Assembly (NCBI RefSeq): GCF_000814905.1
Contig: NZ_JXAG01000020.1
Coordinates: forward strand, 1-64,000
Direction of reading: 5' to 3'
Source of the DNA: Enterobacter sp. Bisph1
Lineage (GTDB): Bacteria > Pseudomonadota > Gammaproteobacteria > Enterobacterales > Enterobacteriaceae
Length of the DNA: 64,000 nucleotides
Position 1 is the first letter of the stretch. Every line of letters starts with the position of its first letter. The notes below the pieces were generated by a model, which saw only the letters and a program-made list of their open reading frames with translations, made no database searches and was not told the origin of the DNA. The position numbers were made by a program, and so were the translations under genes. Positions 37,560-51,042 of this stretch are shown here, piece after piece.

Positions 37560-37578
37560 AAAGAAACAGTGTTTCAAA
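37560..37578. promoter_or_regulatory. KdgR-like operator 2 upstream of pelX
   Basis: AAAGAAACAGTGTTTCAAA matches the KdgR consensus more closely than box 1, with GAAACA-GTGTTTC arms. It lies just after the likely -10, at the expected start of transcription, about 41 bases before the ATG. Two boxes around one promoter fit tight repression relieved by pectin breakdown products. Confidence 0.75.
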
Positions 37579-37618
37579 CTGTTGATAATGTCGGGCAATA
37601 ATTACTCAGGAGAATAAA

Positions 37619-39736
37619 ATGAATTATAAAATATCTCTGGCCCTTACCGTTTGCAGCTCGCTTATTTCGGCCACAGCGCTGGCCGCACCGGCACCTGTGT
37701 GGAAAGCAATTACCTTTGGCCAATCTACCGACGTCAATTTTTCATCGAACGTGCTGGCGGAAAAAATCGGCGTTAACGATGTCACTATCGACGGTAAAAA
37801 GCTTTCTACCTCGGATGAGGCAGATTTAAGCAAACCTGTTACCGTTGAAAGCCGCGGCGGCAAAATTGCCAACTCCCACGATGGGCTAACATTTTTCTAT
37901 ACCACGCTTCCTGGCGAGGAAAATTTTGTTCTGCAGGCAACCCTTACCGTTGAACAGTTCGGGCCGGAAAACGGTGCCAAACCTGCCGCTCAGGAAGGGG
38001 CAGGTTTGTTGGTGCGTGATGTGATCGGTACGCCGCGCCAGCAGCCGTTGAAAGAGGGTTATGAAGAGTTTCCTGCTGCGTCGAATATGGTGATGAACGC
38101 CATTATGACGCAGGATAAGAAAGATAATGTTCGCGTCAAAATGCAGGCTATTACCCGCGAGGGCATCAGCCAGCCGTGGGGCAATGCGGGTGCGGCTATC
38201 TCGAAACAAAGCTATCACGAAGAGATCGATCTTCGCCAGACGCCAACGTTTCGCCTGAAACTGGAACGCACCAATGATGGGTTTATCAGCGCCTGGGCTC
38301 CGCAGGGCAGCGATCAATGGGTGAGCAGTAGCGTACCGCATGCCGATCTGATTTCAGTACAAAATAAAGGGCACTATTACGTCGGTTTTTTTGCTTCACG
38401 TAACGCCAAAATTATCGTCAGCGATGCCTCACTCACCACCAGCAAAGCGCGGACGGTTGCTTCTGCGCCCTGGCAGCCTAAACCGTTACCGCTGGTGGTC
38501 CAAATCGCCTCGCCCGCACAAAGTATCGGTGATGCCTATACGGTACAGGCCCGCGCGAATACCGATGGTTTATTTAGCGTGCGGCTGAATGAAGTGGTGA
38601 TCGGTAATGAAAAACCGGTAAAAGCGGGAGAGATGTATACGCTTCCCACCACGCTTGGGGCGGATAATCTCTTTTCCGTGACCTTTATTCCGAGCAGCGG
38701 TAACGAGACAGCGCCTGCCACGCAAACCTTTAAAGTTGATCGGGTGGCCGGAACCCCCTCACCAGAACTGTATGCCGCCGCCGACGGGAAACCTGACGGT
38801 GAAGGCACCGCTACGTCACCGCTTGATTTGCCCACCGCCATTGCTCTGCTTGCGCCCGGCGGGACAATCCATCTGCAAGCAGGAGAATATGCCCGGACAG
38901 ACATTCCCCTTACTGCCAGCGGTCTGCGCGATAAAATGAAAACCCTGCAGGCGCAGGGAAAAGTGGTGATCCGCGGTTTGCTGCTGGATGCCAGCTACTG
39001 GCATATCAACGGTATTACGGTAACGGACAAAAGCCTGCGTATTCAGGGCAGCCATAACCTGATTGAAAAGGTGGTGGCCTCGCACAATGACGATACGGGC
39101 ATTCAAATTTCCTCACCAGAAAACGTCGGCCGCCCGCTATGGGCCAGCTATAACCGGGTTGTCGATTCTGAATCCTCGGGCAATGAGGATCCGGGGAAAA
39201 TCAACGCCGACGGTTTTGCCGTGAAGATGCGCGTCGGCGAGGGCAACCAACTGGAGCGATGCTACGCACATGACAATATCGATGACGGTTTTGATTTGTT
39301 TAACAAGATAGAAGACGGAGCCAACGGCGTTGTGGTGATCGAGAATTCTATTGCCCGCAACAATACCAGTAACGGCTTCAAGCTGGGGGGAGAAGGGCAG
39401 CCCGTCGCGCATCAGGTGCGTAACAGCAAAGCGATAGGCAATCATCTGGACGGTTTTACCGACAACTTTAACCCCGGTGCGCTGGTGGTTGAGAACAATA
39501 TTGCGGTAGATAACCAACGCTTTAACTTTATCTTCCGCCCAAGCCCGTACGGCAAGCCGTCCACGCAGGGGATCTTTAGCCGTAATAAATCCGTGCGCAG
39601 CGTGCCGGGACGTTATGACGATGCGGTGGTCGGGAATATAGATGAGACGAATTATTTTATTACGCAAGGGCAGAGCGTAAACCGTAAAGGCGAGATGCTG
39701 GATAGCGGGGCGGAACTGGCAGAACTGAAGAAGTAG
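37619..39736 (+). CDS. pelX: Exported family 9 pectate lyase (PelX-like)
   Basis: This 705-residue enzyme should cleave polygalacturonate or its oligomers by beta-elimination, as Dickeya PelX does to release disaccharides. A signal peptide (1-22, cut ALA-A) sends it to the periplasm or beyond. The C-terminal half is a parallel beta-helix with the PL9 signatures: D531 in NADGFAVK, D555-D556-x-x-D559 in NIDDGFD (spaced like the calcium site of Pel9A) and the likely catalytic Lys588 in NGFKLGG. AGGAGA precedes the ATG. Two KdgR-like boxes lie upstream. No other pectin gene is nearby. Confidence 0.9.
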   Translation: MNYKISLALTVCSSLISATALAAPAPVWKAITFGQSTDVNFSSNVLAEKIGVNDVTIDGKKLSTSDEADLSKPVTVESRGGKIANSHDGLTFFYTTLPGEENFVLQATLTVEQFGPENGAKPAAQEGAGLLVRDVIGTPRQQPLKEGYEEFPAASNMVMNAIMTQDKKDNVRVKMQAITREGISQPWGNAGAAISKQSYHEEIDLRQTPTFRLKLERTNDGFISAWAPQGSDQWVSSSVPHADLISVQNKGHYYVGFFASRNAKIIVSDASLTTSKARTVASAPWQPKPLPLVVQIASPAQSIGDAYTVQARANTDGLFSVRLNEVVIGNEKPVKAGEMYTLPTTLGADNLFSVTFIPSSGNETAPATQTFKVDRVAGTPSPELYAAADGKPDGEGTATSPLDLPTAIALLAPGGTIHLQAGEYARTDIPLTASGLRDKMKTLQAQGKVVIRGLLLDASYWHINGITVTDKSLRIQGSHNLIEKVVASHNDDTGIQISSPENVGRPLWASYNRVVDSESSGNEDPGKINADGFAVKMRVGEGNQLERCYAHDNIDDGFDLFNKIEDGANGVVVIENSIARNNTSNGFKLGGEGQPVAHQVRNSKAIGNHLDGFTDNFNPGALVVENNIAVDNQRFNFIFRPSPYGKPSTQGIFSRNKSVRSVPGRYDDAVVGNIDETNYFITQGQSVNRKGEMLDSGAELAELKK

Positions 39737-39741
39737 CAGAT

Positions 39742-39782
39742 GGCGCTCGCTTATCACACTACGGTAAGCGTGGCGCCACTCA
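39742..39782. repeat. Imperfect palindrome after pelX
   Basis: TGGCGC-TC-GCTTA and TAAGC-GT-GGCGCCA arms enclose a 10-base loop. It lies between the pelX stop and the convergent small gene, without a T-run, so it may slow transcription from both sides. Confidence 0.45.
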
Positions 39783-39794
39783 GCAGATCAGCAA

Positions 39795-39866
39795 TTAATG
39801 ATTGAACGTACCGAAAGAGATGTTCATGTTGCTGAAGAGAGCGATGATTTTGTTGATCAGTTTCAT
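39795..39866 (-). CDS. Candidate 23-residue amphipathic small protein
   Basis: The ATG (39864-39866) has an AGGA site 7 bases upstream and opens 23 codons beginning MKLINKIIALFSNMNISF, ending in TAA. The first 12 residues would form an amphipathic helix with hydrophobic Leu3, Ile4, Ile7, Ile8, Leu10 and Phe11. It resembles the small CRP-controlled membrane-associated protein AzuC in its MKL-x-KI-type start, but homology is not claimed. Two perfect CRP-type palindromes and a TAAAAT -10 lie upstream. It converges on pelX and lies downstream of the atp terminator. Confidence 0.55.
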   Translation of the reverse strand: MKLINKIIALFSNMNISFGTFNH

Positions 39867-39896
39867 GGTGGTATCCTGATTTTTTAAGGTTGATTA

Positions 39897-39912
39897 TGTG
39901 ACTTACTTCACA
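39897..39912. promoter_or_regulatory. CRP-type palindrome A
   Basis: TGTGACTTACTTCACA: both half sites (TGTGA, TCACA) are perfect with a 6-base centre. It lies 31 bases upstream of the small gene, close to or just after its likely transcription start, where binding would repress. Confidence 0.6.
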
Positions 39913-39932
39913 AAAAGAAGTCTACTCCTCAA

Positions 39933-39938
39933 ATTTTA
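39933..39938 (-). promoter_or_regulatory. -10 element candidate for the 23-codon gene
   Basis: TAAAAT on the minus strand, between the two CRP-type sites, leads toward the small gene. No good -35 is present, which fits dependence on an activator. Confidence 0.4.
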
Positions 39939-39953
39939 ACCGATCAACATTTT

Positions 39954-39969
39954 TGTGACGCATATCACA
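39954..39969. promoter_or_regulatory. CRP-type palindrome B
   Basis: TGTGACGCATATCACA has perfect TGTGA and TCACA arms. It lies about 88 bases upstream of the 23-codon ATG and about 26 bases upstream of the TAAAAT element, in the range used by CRP activators though not at the exact class II distance. Confidence 0.65.
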
Positions 39970-40016
39970 TAAAAATTAAACTGCCTTTTCAGTTTCAAAT
40001 TTTTCGAAACCAAAGC

Positions 40017-40053
40017 ATAAAAAAAGCCAGCCTGGAAACCAGACTGGCTTTTT
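40017..40053 (-). terminator. Terminator of the atp operon
   Basis: On the minus strand AAAGCCAG and CTGGCTTT arms (with a further CTGG/CCAG pair) close a short loop followed by TTTTTTT, 17 bases after the atpC stop. Confidence 0.9.
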
Positions 40054-40069
40054 AACGTTCAAGCCGGTG

Positions 40070-40489
40070 TTACATCGCTTTTTTAGTCAACTCGATAACA
40101 CGCAGTTTCGCGATGGCTTTCGCCAGCTCCGCAGACGCCTGAGCGTAATCCACGTCACCGTGAGAGCCTTTAATGTGCTCTTCTGCTTTACGCTTCGCTT
40201 CCAGGGCTCGCGCTTCGTCGAGATCCTGGCCACGAATAGCGGTATCAGCCAGAACGGTCACGCTGCTCGGTTGCACTTCAAGAATGCCGCCGGACAGATA
40301 GATAAACTCTTCATGACCGAACTGTTTAACGATGCGGATCATACCAGGCTTAATGGCGGTGAGCAGCGGTGCGTGGCCAGGGAAAATCCCCAGTTCACCT
40401 TCGCTACCCGTTACCTGGATTTTCTCGACCAGACCAGAGAACATCTGTTTCTCTGCGCTGACGACGTCCAGGTGGTAAGTCATTGCCAT
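40070..40489 (-). CDS. atpC: ATP synthase epsilon subunit
   Basis: The epsilon subunit of F1 joins gamma in the central stalk and inhibits ATP hydrolysis. 139 residues, as in E. coli: an N-terminal beta-sandwich (1-84) with [17 protein letters not shown], then two C-terminal helices ([15 protein letters not shown] and onwards). It is the last gene of the operon, 20 bases after atpD. Confidence 0.98.
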   Translation of the reverse strand: MAMTYHLDVVSAEKQMFSGLVEKIQVTGSEGELGIFPGHAPLLTAIKPGMIRIVKQFGHEEFIYLSGGILEVQPSSVTVLADTAIRGQDLDEARALEAKRKAEEHIKGSHGDVDYAQASAELAKAIAKLRVIELTKKAM

Positions 40490-40509
40490 ATCACCCTCCG
40501 ATTAAGGCG

Positions 40510-42782
<2,273 letters not shown>

Positions 42783-42832
42783 GAGCTTCTCCTCAATGCC
42801 TTGCGGCCTGCCCTAAGACAAGCCGCCAGACG

Positions 42833-44374
42833 TTACCAGGACTGGGTTGCTTTGAAGGAATCGAGGAGGCCTTTCAGCTTGCCTTCGATTTCATCGTTAT
42901 AGCCACCGGACTGGTTAATCTCTTGCATCAGCGGAGCGTGATCACGGTCAGCGAAAGCCAGCAGAGCGGCTTCGAAGCTACCGATTTTCGCCAGTTCCAC
43001 ATCTTCGAGGTAACCGCGTTCAGCCGCGAACAGCACCAGGCCCTGTTGTGCAACAGACATAGGGGCATACTGTTTCTGTTTCAGCAGCTCGGTCACTTTC
43101 TGACCGTGGCTCAGCTGTTTACGGGTTGCTTCATCCAGATCGGAAGCGAACTGCGAGAACGCCGCCAGTTCACGATACTGCGCCAGCGCGGTACGAATAC
43201 CACCGGACAGTTTCTTGATGATCTTGGTCTGCGCTGCACCACCCACACGGGATACGGAGATCCCCGGGTTAACCGCCGGACGAATACCGGAGTTAAACAG
43301 GTTGGTTTCCAGGAAGATCTGACCATCGGTAATCGAAATTACGTTAGTCGGAACGAACGCGGAAACGTCACCCGCCTGGGTTTCGATGATCGGCAGCGCG
43401 GTCAGAGAACCGGTTTTGCCTTTCACTTCACCTTTGGTGAAGTTCTCAACGTATTCAGCGTTTACGCGGGATGCGCGCTCCAGCAGACGAGAGTGGAGAT
43501 AGAATACGTCGCCCGGGAATGCTTCACGTCCTGGCGGACGACGGAGCAGCAGGGAAACCTGACGGTAAGCGACAGCCTGTTTGGACAGGTCATCGTAAAC
43601 GATCAGCGCATCTTCACCACGGTCGCGGAAGTATTCACCCATTGCGCAACCGGCATACGGCGCCAGGTATTGCAGTGCGGCAGATTCAGAAGCGGTCGCC
43701 ACAACAACGATAGTGTTGGACAGCGCGCCGTGCTCTTCCAGTTTACGCACCACGTTAGCGATGGTGGACGCTTTCTGGCCGATAGCGACGTATACGCATT
43801 TGATACCGGAATCACGCTGGTTGATGATCGCATCGATCGCCATCGCGGTTTTACCGGTCTGACGGTCGCCGATGATCAGTTCACGCTGACCACGGCCGAT
43901 TGGGATCATGGCGTCAACGGATTTATAACCCGTTTGTACCGGCTGATCGACGGACTGACGATCGATTACGCCCGGTGCGATAACTTCGATTGGTGAGAAG
44001 CCATCGTTATCAACCGGACCTTTACCGTCGATCGGCGCGCCCAGGGTGTTGACCACGCGGCCAAGCAGGCCACGGCCAACCGGAACTTCCAGGATACGGC
44101 CAGTACATTTTACCGTCATGCCTTCGGCAAGGTCGGCGTACGGACCCATTACCACCGCACCTACAGAGTCGCGCTCCAGGTTCAGTGCGATAGCGTAACG
44201 GTTACCCGGCAGAGAGATCATCTCGCCCTGCATACATTCGGCCAGGCCGTGAATGCGGATAACGCCGTCACTTACAGAAACAATAGTACCTTCGTTGTGC
44301 GCTTCGCTCACAACACTGAACTGAGCAATGCGCTGCTTGATCAGTTCGCTGATTTCGGTGGAATTCAGTTGCAT
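42833..44374 (-). CDS. atpA: ATP synthase alpha subunit
   Basis: The non-catalytic nucleotide-binding subunit of F1; 513 residues. P-loop [15 protein letters not shown] (about 169-183), Walker [13 protein letters not shown], and the arginine finger in [10 protein letters not shown]. The N-terminal 22 residues bind delta. It starts 12 bases after atpH. Confidence 0.99.
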   Translation of the reverse strand: MQLNSTEISELIKQRIAQFSVVSEAHNEGTIVSVSDGVIRIHGLAECMQGEMISLPGNRYAIALNLERDSVGAVVMGPYADLAEGMTVKCTGRILEVPVGRGLLGRVVNTLGAPIDGKGPVDNDGFSPIEVIAPGVIDRQSVDQPVQTGYKSVDAMIPIGRGQRELIIGDRQTGKTAMAIDAIINQRDSGIKCVYVAIGQKASTIANVVRKLEEHGALSNTIVVVATASESAALQYLAPYAGCAMGEYFRDRGEDALIVYDDLSKQAVAYRQVSLLLRRPPGREAFPGDVFYLHSRLLERASRVNAEYVENFTKGEVKGKTGSLTALPIIETQAGDVSAFVPTNVISITDGQIFLETNLFNSGIRPAVNPGISVSRVGGAAQTKIIKKLSGGIRTALAQYRELAAFSQFASDLDEATRKQLSHGQKVTELLKQKQYAPMSVAQQGLVLFAAERGYLEDVELAKIGSFEAALLAFADRDHAPLMQEINQSGGYNDEIEGKLKGLLDSFKATQSW

Positions 44375-44386
44375 GCTCCAGTCCCC

Positions 44387-44920
44387 TTAAGACTGCAAGA
44401 CGTCTGCAAGGCGTTCAAGACGGCCGCGTACGCTGCCATCAATGACCATATCACCCGCACGGATGATTACGCCTGCCATTACAGACTTATCGATATTGCA
44501 ATTCAGCTTAACTTTGCGTGACAGACGTTTTTCCATCGCGGCACTAATCTTCGAAAGCTGTTCTTCACTCAGTGCGGTCGCGGAGGTCACTTCGACTTCA
44601 GCGATAGCCTCGCTGGCTGCGCGCAATTGAATAAACTGCTCAAGAACATCAGGAAGCGCCTTAATACGACCGTTTTCAGCCATTACCCGAATCAGGTTCT
44701 GACCTTTGTCGTCAAGTTGCTCCCCACAGACTGCGATAAACGACTTAGCGAGCGTTTCCGGCGCTAACGCGCCGGAGATGAGCTCTGCCATGTCTTCATT
44801 TTTCGTCACCTCGGCGGCGAACACCAGCATATCCTGCCAGTGGTCAACGCTCTGAGTTTCGACGGCAAAGTCAAAAGCTGCTTTGGCGTAGGGGCGAGCT
44901 ACCGTTACAAATTCAGACAT
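44387..44920 (-). CDS. atpH: ATP synthase delta subunit
   Basis: Delta links the b-subunit stator to the top of F1. 177 residues. The N-terminal six-helix domain (1-105) begins [19 protein letters not shown]; the C-terminal part binds b and ends with the family sequence [20 protein letters not shown]. Confidence 0.98.
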   Translation of the reverse strand: MSEFVTVARPYAKAAFDFAVETQSVDHWQDMLVFAAEVTKNEDMAELISGALAPETLAKSFIAVCGEQLDDKGQNLIRVMAENGRIKALPDVLEQFIQLRAASEAIAEVEVTSATALSEEQLSKISAAMEKRLSRKVKLNCNIDKSVMAGVIIRAGDMVIDGSVRGRLERLADVLQS

Positions 44921-44933
44921 CAGCCCCTCCTCC

Positions 44934-45404
44934 TTACAGTTCAGCGACCAGTTTATTCACGATGTCGCTGTTAGCAGCTTCATCCACGGAACGCTCGATG
45001 ATTTTCTCGGCGCCGGCTACTGCCAGCAGAGCCACTTGTTTACGCAGCTCTTCGCGGGCACGTTTGCGTTCGGCGTCAATTTCCGCCTGCGCCTGCGCCA
45101 CGATTTTGGTACGTTCCTGCTCGGCTTCTGCTTTTGCTTCGTCCAGGATCTGAGAACGGCGTTTGTTCGCCTGTTCAATGATTACCTGAGCTTCAGCTTT
45201 CGCTTTTTTCAGCTGGTCGGTCGCATTGGCCTGTGCAAGGTCAAGGTCCTTTTTAGCTCGTTCTGCGGAAGCGAGACCGTCAGCAATTTCTTTCTGACGT
45301 TTTTCGATGGCAGCCATTAACGGCGGCCATACGTACTTCATGCAGAACAGAACGAACAGGACAAACGCGATGGCCTGGCCGAGGATTGTTGCGTTTAGAT
45401 TCAC
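44934..45404 (-). CDS. atpF: ATP synthase b subunit
   Basis: The dimeric peripheral stalk. 156 residues: one N-terminal membrane helix (about 5-25, [27 protein letters not shown]), then a long charged Ala-rich right-handed coiled coil to the end. It lies 58 bases after atpE. Confidence 0.98.
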   Translation of the reverse strand: MNLNATILGQAIAFVLFVLFCMKYVWPPLMAAIEKRQKEIADGLASAERAKKDLDLAQANATDQLKKAKAEAQVIIEQANKRRSQILDEAKAEAEQERTKIVAQAQAEIDAERKRAREELRKQVALLAVAGAEKIIERSVDEAANSDIVNKLVAEL

Positions 45405-45436
45405 AGCACAATGCCTCTTATCTGGTTAACGTTCTA

Positions 45437-45720
<284 letters not shown>

Positions 45721-45750
45721 TCAGTTAAAACGTAGTAGTGTTGTTAAAAA

Positions 45751-46958
<1,208 letters not shown>

Positions 46959-47575
46959 GACGTTTATTAACTCCTGCTCCCTATGGGGTATGCCGCGAGT
47001 CGTATAAAACGTCCTTTAGGTCCCGGAGTCAAGCTTCAAAAAGCGGTCAAATTATACGGTGCGGTCTCGTGATTTCAAACAATAAGTAGCAAAAAGGTGA
47101 ATAAATGTTTAAATAATTTTCCCGGGGGCTATTTTTCAAATTTTATGGAAACTGTGAACCTTTGGGCAAAAGTGGTAATAACGCGAAAAACCTGACGATA
47201 AAGCGTGCACTCGGTCACAAAATAAACATTTAGGCCTCTGTCCTGTTTAACGCTTGAATATTTTGATACTTTTCATCGTTTTGAAATTAAAGCTATTTTT
47301 TTACAACTCTTTTTAAAAAAGCCCTGTCTACGTTAAAAACGTTTTATTGACATTTTTAATAATTATTTAACATCATTTTTTGCTTCTGGAAGCGGATTTT
47401 TAGCGGGCTGATATTTTCAATGTTGATTATTTTATCTGTTAATAAAATTCTCATCGTTAAATGTCAGAAAAATCCTGGTAAAAATTCGGTTAAATGTAAC
47501 TGAACGTATCACCCTTTTTGCTGCCGTTTTTTAACATCTTTACAACCGCACGAATGATACATTTTTTGATAAAAA
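46959..47575. other. 617-bp AT-rich region between atpI and rsmG
   Basis: No gene is seen. The left part holds the atp promoter (47051-47078); from about 47230 to 47575 the DNA is strikingly AT-rich with many short A- and T-runs. No convincing terminator for rsmG-mnmG and no open frame with a binding site were found. Confidence 0.7.
47051..47078 (-). promoter_or_regulatory. atp operon promoter
   Basis: On the minus strand TTGAAA (47073-47078), a 16-base spacer and a perfect TATAAT (47051-47056) lie about 95 bases upstream of atpI, matching the main E. coli atpI promoter. Confidence 0.8.
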
Positions 47576-48199
47576 TTAAACTTTATTTGCCTTAACGACC
47601 ACCAGATGACGCTCGCCATCCAGATGCGGAACGGACAGTTTGACAACACTTTCCACGTTTAAATCAGCGGGTAACAGCGCAATCTCCTCTTCCGGCACCA
47701 GGCCTTTAAGGGCATAGAAGCGCCCGTCAGCGCCGGGCAGGTGACGACACCAGGCCACCATATCGTTGAGTGACGCGAATGCACGGCTGATAACGCCATC
47801 AAAAGGCGGTTCGGCAGGGAAATCCTCGACGCGGCTCTGCACCGGTTCGATATTCTCTAGTTTTAGCTCGTGCTGAACCTGACGTAAAAAACGTACGCGT
47901 TTACCAAGGCTATCGAGCAGGGTGAAGTGGGCTTCAGGACGCACGATAGAGAGCGGGATCCCCGGCAATCCAGGTCCAGTGCCGACGTCGATAAAGCGCG
48001 AACCCTGCAGGTAAGGCGCAACCACAATGCTGTCGAGGATATGGCGAATCAACATCTCGTTGGGATCGCGTACCGATGTCAGATTGTACGCTTTGTTCCA
48101 TTTGTGCAGCAGTTCGACGTAGGCTACCAGCTGCTGTTGCTGGCTTACGGACAACGAAATGCCTGCTTCTTCGAGCAGACGAGAGAGTTTGTTAAGCAC
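47576..48199 (-). CDS. rsmG: 16S rRNA G527 N7-methyltransferase RsmG
   Basis: Methylates G527 of 16S rRNA; loss gives low-level streptomycin resistance in E. coli. 207 residues. The SAM-binding fold shows [15 protein letters not shown] (about 70-84) and later [14 protein letters not shown]. It follows mnmG in one unit after a 54-base spacer holding a hairpin. Confidence 0.97.
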   Translation of the reverse strand: MLNKLSRLLEEAGISLSVSQQQQLVAYVELLHKWNKAYNLTSVRDPNEMLIRHILDSIVVAPYLQGSRFIDVGTGPGLPGIPLSIVRPEAHFTLLDSLGKRVRFLRQVQHELKLENIEPVQSRVEDFPAEPPFDGVISRAFASLNDMVAWCRHLPGADGRFYALKGLVPEEEIALLPADLNVESVVKLSVPHLDGERHLVVVKANKV

Positions 48200-48220
48200 G
48201 ATTGTTACCTGTGGAATTAA

Positions 48221-48244
48221 GCTACCCGGTAAAGACCGGGCAGC
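48221..48244 (-). other. Hairpin between mnmG and rsmG
   Basis: GCTGCCCGGT and ACCGGGTAGC pair on the minus strand (10 bp, one G-U) with a CTTT loop, followed by TTAATT. It may attenuate rsmG or mark an mRNA processing site. Confidence 0.4.
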
Positions 48245-48253
48245 TACTTAAGA

Positions 48254-50143
48254 TTAGGCGCTGCGGCGCAGCATACCTTGTTTTTTTAGCCAGACCAGCA
48301 AAATGGAGATGGCCGCCGGGGTGATCCCCGAAATGCGCGATGCCTGGCCAATGGACGATGGCTTATGATCGTTAAGCTTGGCGATCACTTCATTGGACAG
48401 GCCATTCACCTGACGATAATCCAGCGTGGCCGGCAGCAGCGTGTTCTCATTGCGCTGCTGCTTTTCGATCTCATCCTGCTGACGGGCGATATAGCCTTCG
48501 TATTTCACCTGGATTTCCACCTGCTCGGCGGCCTGGCGATCGTCAAGGCCCGGTGCAAACGGTGCGATCTGCACCAGCTGCTCGTAGGTCATTTCCGGAC
48601 GGCGCAGCAGATCCTCACCGCTGGCTTCACGCGACAGCGGGGCGGTAAGATGCGCGTTAACCGCAGGGGCATGTTCAGACGCCGGGGAAACCCACTGGGA
48701 TTTCAGGCGCTGACGTTCACGCTCGATAGTTTCCAGCTTCTGGTTGAAACGCGCCCAGCGCTCGTCATCCACGAGTCCCAGCTCACGACCCGCCTGGGTC
48801 AGGCGCAGATCGGCATTGTCTTCACGCAGCATCAGGCGATATTCCGCCCGGGAGGTAAACATGCGGTACGGCTCTTTAGTACCCAGCGTGCAGAGATCGT
48901 CCACCAGCACGCCAAGGTAAGCCTGATCGCGACGCGGTGCCCAGCCCTCTTTTTCCGCCGAGAAACGTGCGGCATTAAGCCCTGCCAGCAGCCCCTGAGC
49001 GGCGGCTTCTTCGTAACCTGTGGTGCCGTTGATTTGGCCGGCGAAGAACAGACCGTGGATAAATTTGCTCTCCAGCGTCGGTTTCAGATCGCGTGGGTCG
49101 AAGAAATCGTACTCAATGGCGTAGCCAGGACGAACAATCTTCGCGTTTTCCATCCCCTGCATCGAGCGGACAATTTGCATCTGTACATCGAACGGCAGGC
49201 TGGTGGAGATGCCATTCGGGTAAATTTCATTGGACGTCAGACCTTCCGGCTCGAGGAAAATCTGGTGCTGATTGCGATCGGCAAAGCGCATCACTTTATC
49301 TTCGATCGACGGGCAGTAACGCGGGCCGATCCCTTCGATCACCCCGGCATACATCGGGCTGCGATCGAGGTTATTGCGGATCACATCATGGGTTTTTTCA
49401 TTGGTGTAGGTGACGTAACACGGCACCTGACGCGGGTGTTGCGCCACGTTACCCATAAACGAGAAGACCGGCATCGGGTTATCACCGTGCTGCTGCGCCA
49501 GCACGCTGAAATCGATCGTGCGGGCATCAATGCGCGGCGGGGTACCGGTTTTTAGACGACTCACACGCAGCGGCAGCTCACGCAGACGGCGCGACAGCGG
49601 AATTGACGGCGGATCGCCTGCACGGCCGCCGCTGTAATTATCCAGGCCAATATGGATCTTACCGTCGAGGAAGGTACCAACGGTCAGCACTACCGCTTTT
49701 GCACGGAATTTGAGACCCATCTGCGTTACCGCGCCCACCACGCGATCGTTTTCGACGATCAGATCTTCCACCGCCTGCTGGAAGATCATCAGGTTCGGCT
49801 GGTTTTCCAGCGCCGTACGTACCGCCTGTCGGTAAAGCACCCGGTCGGCCTGGGCACGAGTAGCGCGCACCGCCGGGCCTTTGCTGGCGTTTAGTATCCT
49901 AAACTGAATACCGGCCTGATCGATCGCTTTCGCCATCAGCCCGCCAAGCGCATCCACTTCTTTTACCAGGTGTCCTTTCCCAATACCGCCGATCGCCGGG
50001 TTGCAGCTCATCTGCCCCAGCGTGTCGATATTGTGTGTCAAAAGCAGAGTCTGCTGACCCATACGCGCTGCGGCCATCGCGGCCTCAGTGCCTGCATGAC
50101 CCCCGCCAATGATAATGACGTCAAAAGGATCCGGATAAAACAT
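48254..50143 (-). CDS. mnmG: tRNA uridine-5-carboxymethylaminomethyl modification enzyme MnmG
   Basis: The FAD-dependent partner of MnmE in wobble-uridine modification. 629 residues, as in E. coli. The FAD site is [19 protein letters not shown] (about 11-29); the GidA signatures [12 protein letters not shown] and the catalytic-Cys region [19 protein letters not shown] are intact. It is the gene beside oriC, transcribed away from it; in E. coli this transcription affects initiation. Confidence 0.98.
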   Translation of the reverse strand: MFYPDPFDVIIIGGGHAGTEAAMAAARMGQQTLLLTHNIDTLGQMSCNPAIGGIGKGHLVKEVDALGGLMAKAIDQAGIQFRILNASKGPAVRATRAQADRVLYRQAVRTALENQPNLMIFQQAVEDLIVENDRVVGAVTQMGLKFRAKAVVLTVGTFLDGKIHIGLDNYSGGRAGDPPSIPLSRRLRELPLRVSRLKTGTPPRIDARTIDFSVLAQQHGDNPMPVFSFMGNVAQHPRQVPCYVTYTNEKTHDVIRNNLDRSPMYAGVIEGIGPRYCPSIEDKVMRFADRNQHQIFLEPEGLTSNEIYPNGISTSLPFDVQMQIVRSMQGMENAKIVRPGYAIEYDFFDPRDLKPTLESKFIHGLFFAGQINGTTGYEEAAAQGLLAGLNAARFSAEKEGWAPRRDQAYLGVLVDDLCTLGTKEPYRMFTSRAEYRLMLREDNADLRLTQAGRELGLVDDERWARFNQKLETIERERQRLKSQWVSPASEHAPAVNAHLTAPLSREASGEDLLRRPEMTYEQLVQIAPFAPGLDDRQAAEQVEIQVKYEGYIARQQDEIEKQQRNENTLLPATLDYRQVNGLSNEVIAKLNDHKPSSIGQASRISGITPAAISILLVWLKKQGMLRRSA

Positions 50144-50310
50144 GGTGGTATGCCTCGCCTGAGCGGTTAGAAATTGGATTGAAGCCTGGGCCGTGGATTC
50201 TACTCAACTTTAGCCCAGTGAGAAAGGATCGGATCCCGGCTATTAAAAAGAAGATCTTCTAACTTGAGAGATCTGTTCTGTTATGATCTCTTATTACGAT
50301 CGAGGATCTC

Positions 50311-50319
50311 TGTGGATAA
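50311..50319 (-). promoter_or_regulatory. DnaA box R1
   Basis: TGTGGATAA on the plus strand, that is TTATCCACA on the minus strand, next to the unwinding element. It is the high-affinity box of oriC. Confidence 0.9.
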
Positions 50320-50416
50320 CCCGGATCATCACTTTAAGATCAATTCATTAGGCACGATCATTAACTGTGAATGATCGGTGATCCTGCAGCGTATAAGCTG
50401 GGATCAAAATGGCTAG

Positions 50417-50425
50417 TTATACACA
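50417..50425 (+). promoter_or_regulatory. DnaA box R2
   Basis: TTATACACA, identical to E. coli R2 and in the same relative place. Confidence 0.88.
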
Positions 50426-50489
50426 GGTCAAAAACTGACGCAGGGTTATTCAGGGATAACTACCGGTTGATCAGTGCTTTTAAGTATAG

Positions 50490-50498
50490 TTATCCACA
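50490..50498 (+). promoter_or_regulatory. DnaA box R4
   Basis: A perfect TTATCCACA at the mioC end of oriC, in the position and orientation of E. coli R4. Confidence 0.9.
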
Positions 50499-50514
50499 TC
50501 TGATCGCTCGATCT

Positions 50515-50964
50515 TTAAGCGTTATTGAGTAAATTAATCCACGATCCCAGCCATTCTTCTGCCGGATCCTCCGGAATATCATGCTCAAGGATGTTGATCC
50601 TGAGGGTTTCACCGATCTGTTTTGCCCCCGATGCCTTTAATGAGGCATCCAGTTTTTCGATGGCCTGACAGAAGGTGTCATATTCCCGGCTGCCGATACC
50701 AATCGCACCGAAGCGAACCTGAGAGAGATCCGGTTTCTGCTCATTGATATCATCTAAAAACGGCTGCAAATTCTCCGGCACATCGCCTGCGCCATGGGTT
50801 GAGCTGATCACCAGCCAAATCCCCTGCGCAGAGAGATCCTCTAATAGCGGACCATGCAGCGTCTCGGTACTGAAACCCGCGTCTTCCAGCTTTTCCGCCA
50901 GATGTTCCGCCACGTATTCCGCGCCGCCAAGGGTACTGCCGCTAATAAGAGTGATGTCTGCCAT
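50515..50964 (-). CDS. mioC: Flavodoxin MioC
   Basis: A 149-residue FMN-binding flavodoxin reported to support biotin synthase. The FMN phosphate loop is SGSTLGGAEYVAE (about 8-20), then STHGAGDVPENLQPF and GIGSREYDTFCQA. Its transcript reads toward oriC; a DnaA box upstream should repress it. Confidence 0.95.
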   Translation of the reverse strand: MADITLISGSTLGGAEYVAEHLAEKLEDAGFSTETLHGPLLEDLSAQGIWLVISSTHGAGDVPENLQPFLDDINEQKPDLSQVRFGAIGIGSREYDTFCQAIEKLDASLKASGAKQIGETLRINILEHDIPEDPAEEWLGSWINLLNNA

Positions 50965-51042
50965 AAAGTCCCGCTCCGTTTTATTCGCCCTGCGGCGACA
51001 AAGAGGGGAGCATTGTACGCTGTGAATCGGCTGGGATCTACC

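Larger units (their letters stand above)
50229..50511. other. oriC: Chromosomal replication origin oriC
   Basis: The region between mnmG and mioC aligns block by block with E. coli oriC. Three 13-mers starting GATC (50253-50265, 50270-50282, 50285-50297) form the unwinding element. DnaA boxes R1, R2 and R4 are all present in order. About sixteen GATC sites crowd the region and its edges, fitting SeqA control. CTTTAAGATCAA between R1 and R2 corresponds to the E. coli IHF area. R3 is degenerate. Confidence 0.95.

Noticed and set aside
42923-43996. 357-codon plus-strand frame antisense to atpA
   Set aside because: Shadow of atpA, a gene of certain identity.
47230-47575. AT-rich block beside rsmG considered as a second origin-like or mobile element
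   Set aside because: No DnaA boxes, repeats or integrase remnants; a long AT-rich upstream region of the atp operon is normal in relatives.
48365-49555. 396-codon plus-strand frame antisense to mnmG
   Set aside because: Shadow of mnmG; no binding site or recognisable domain.
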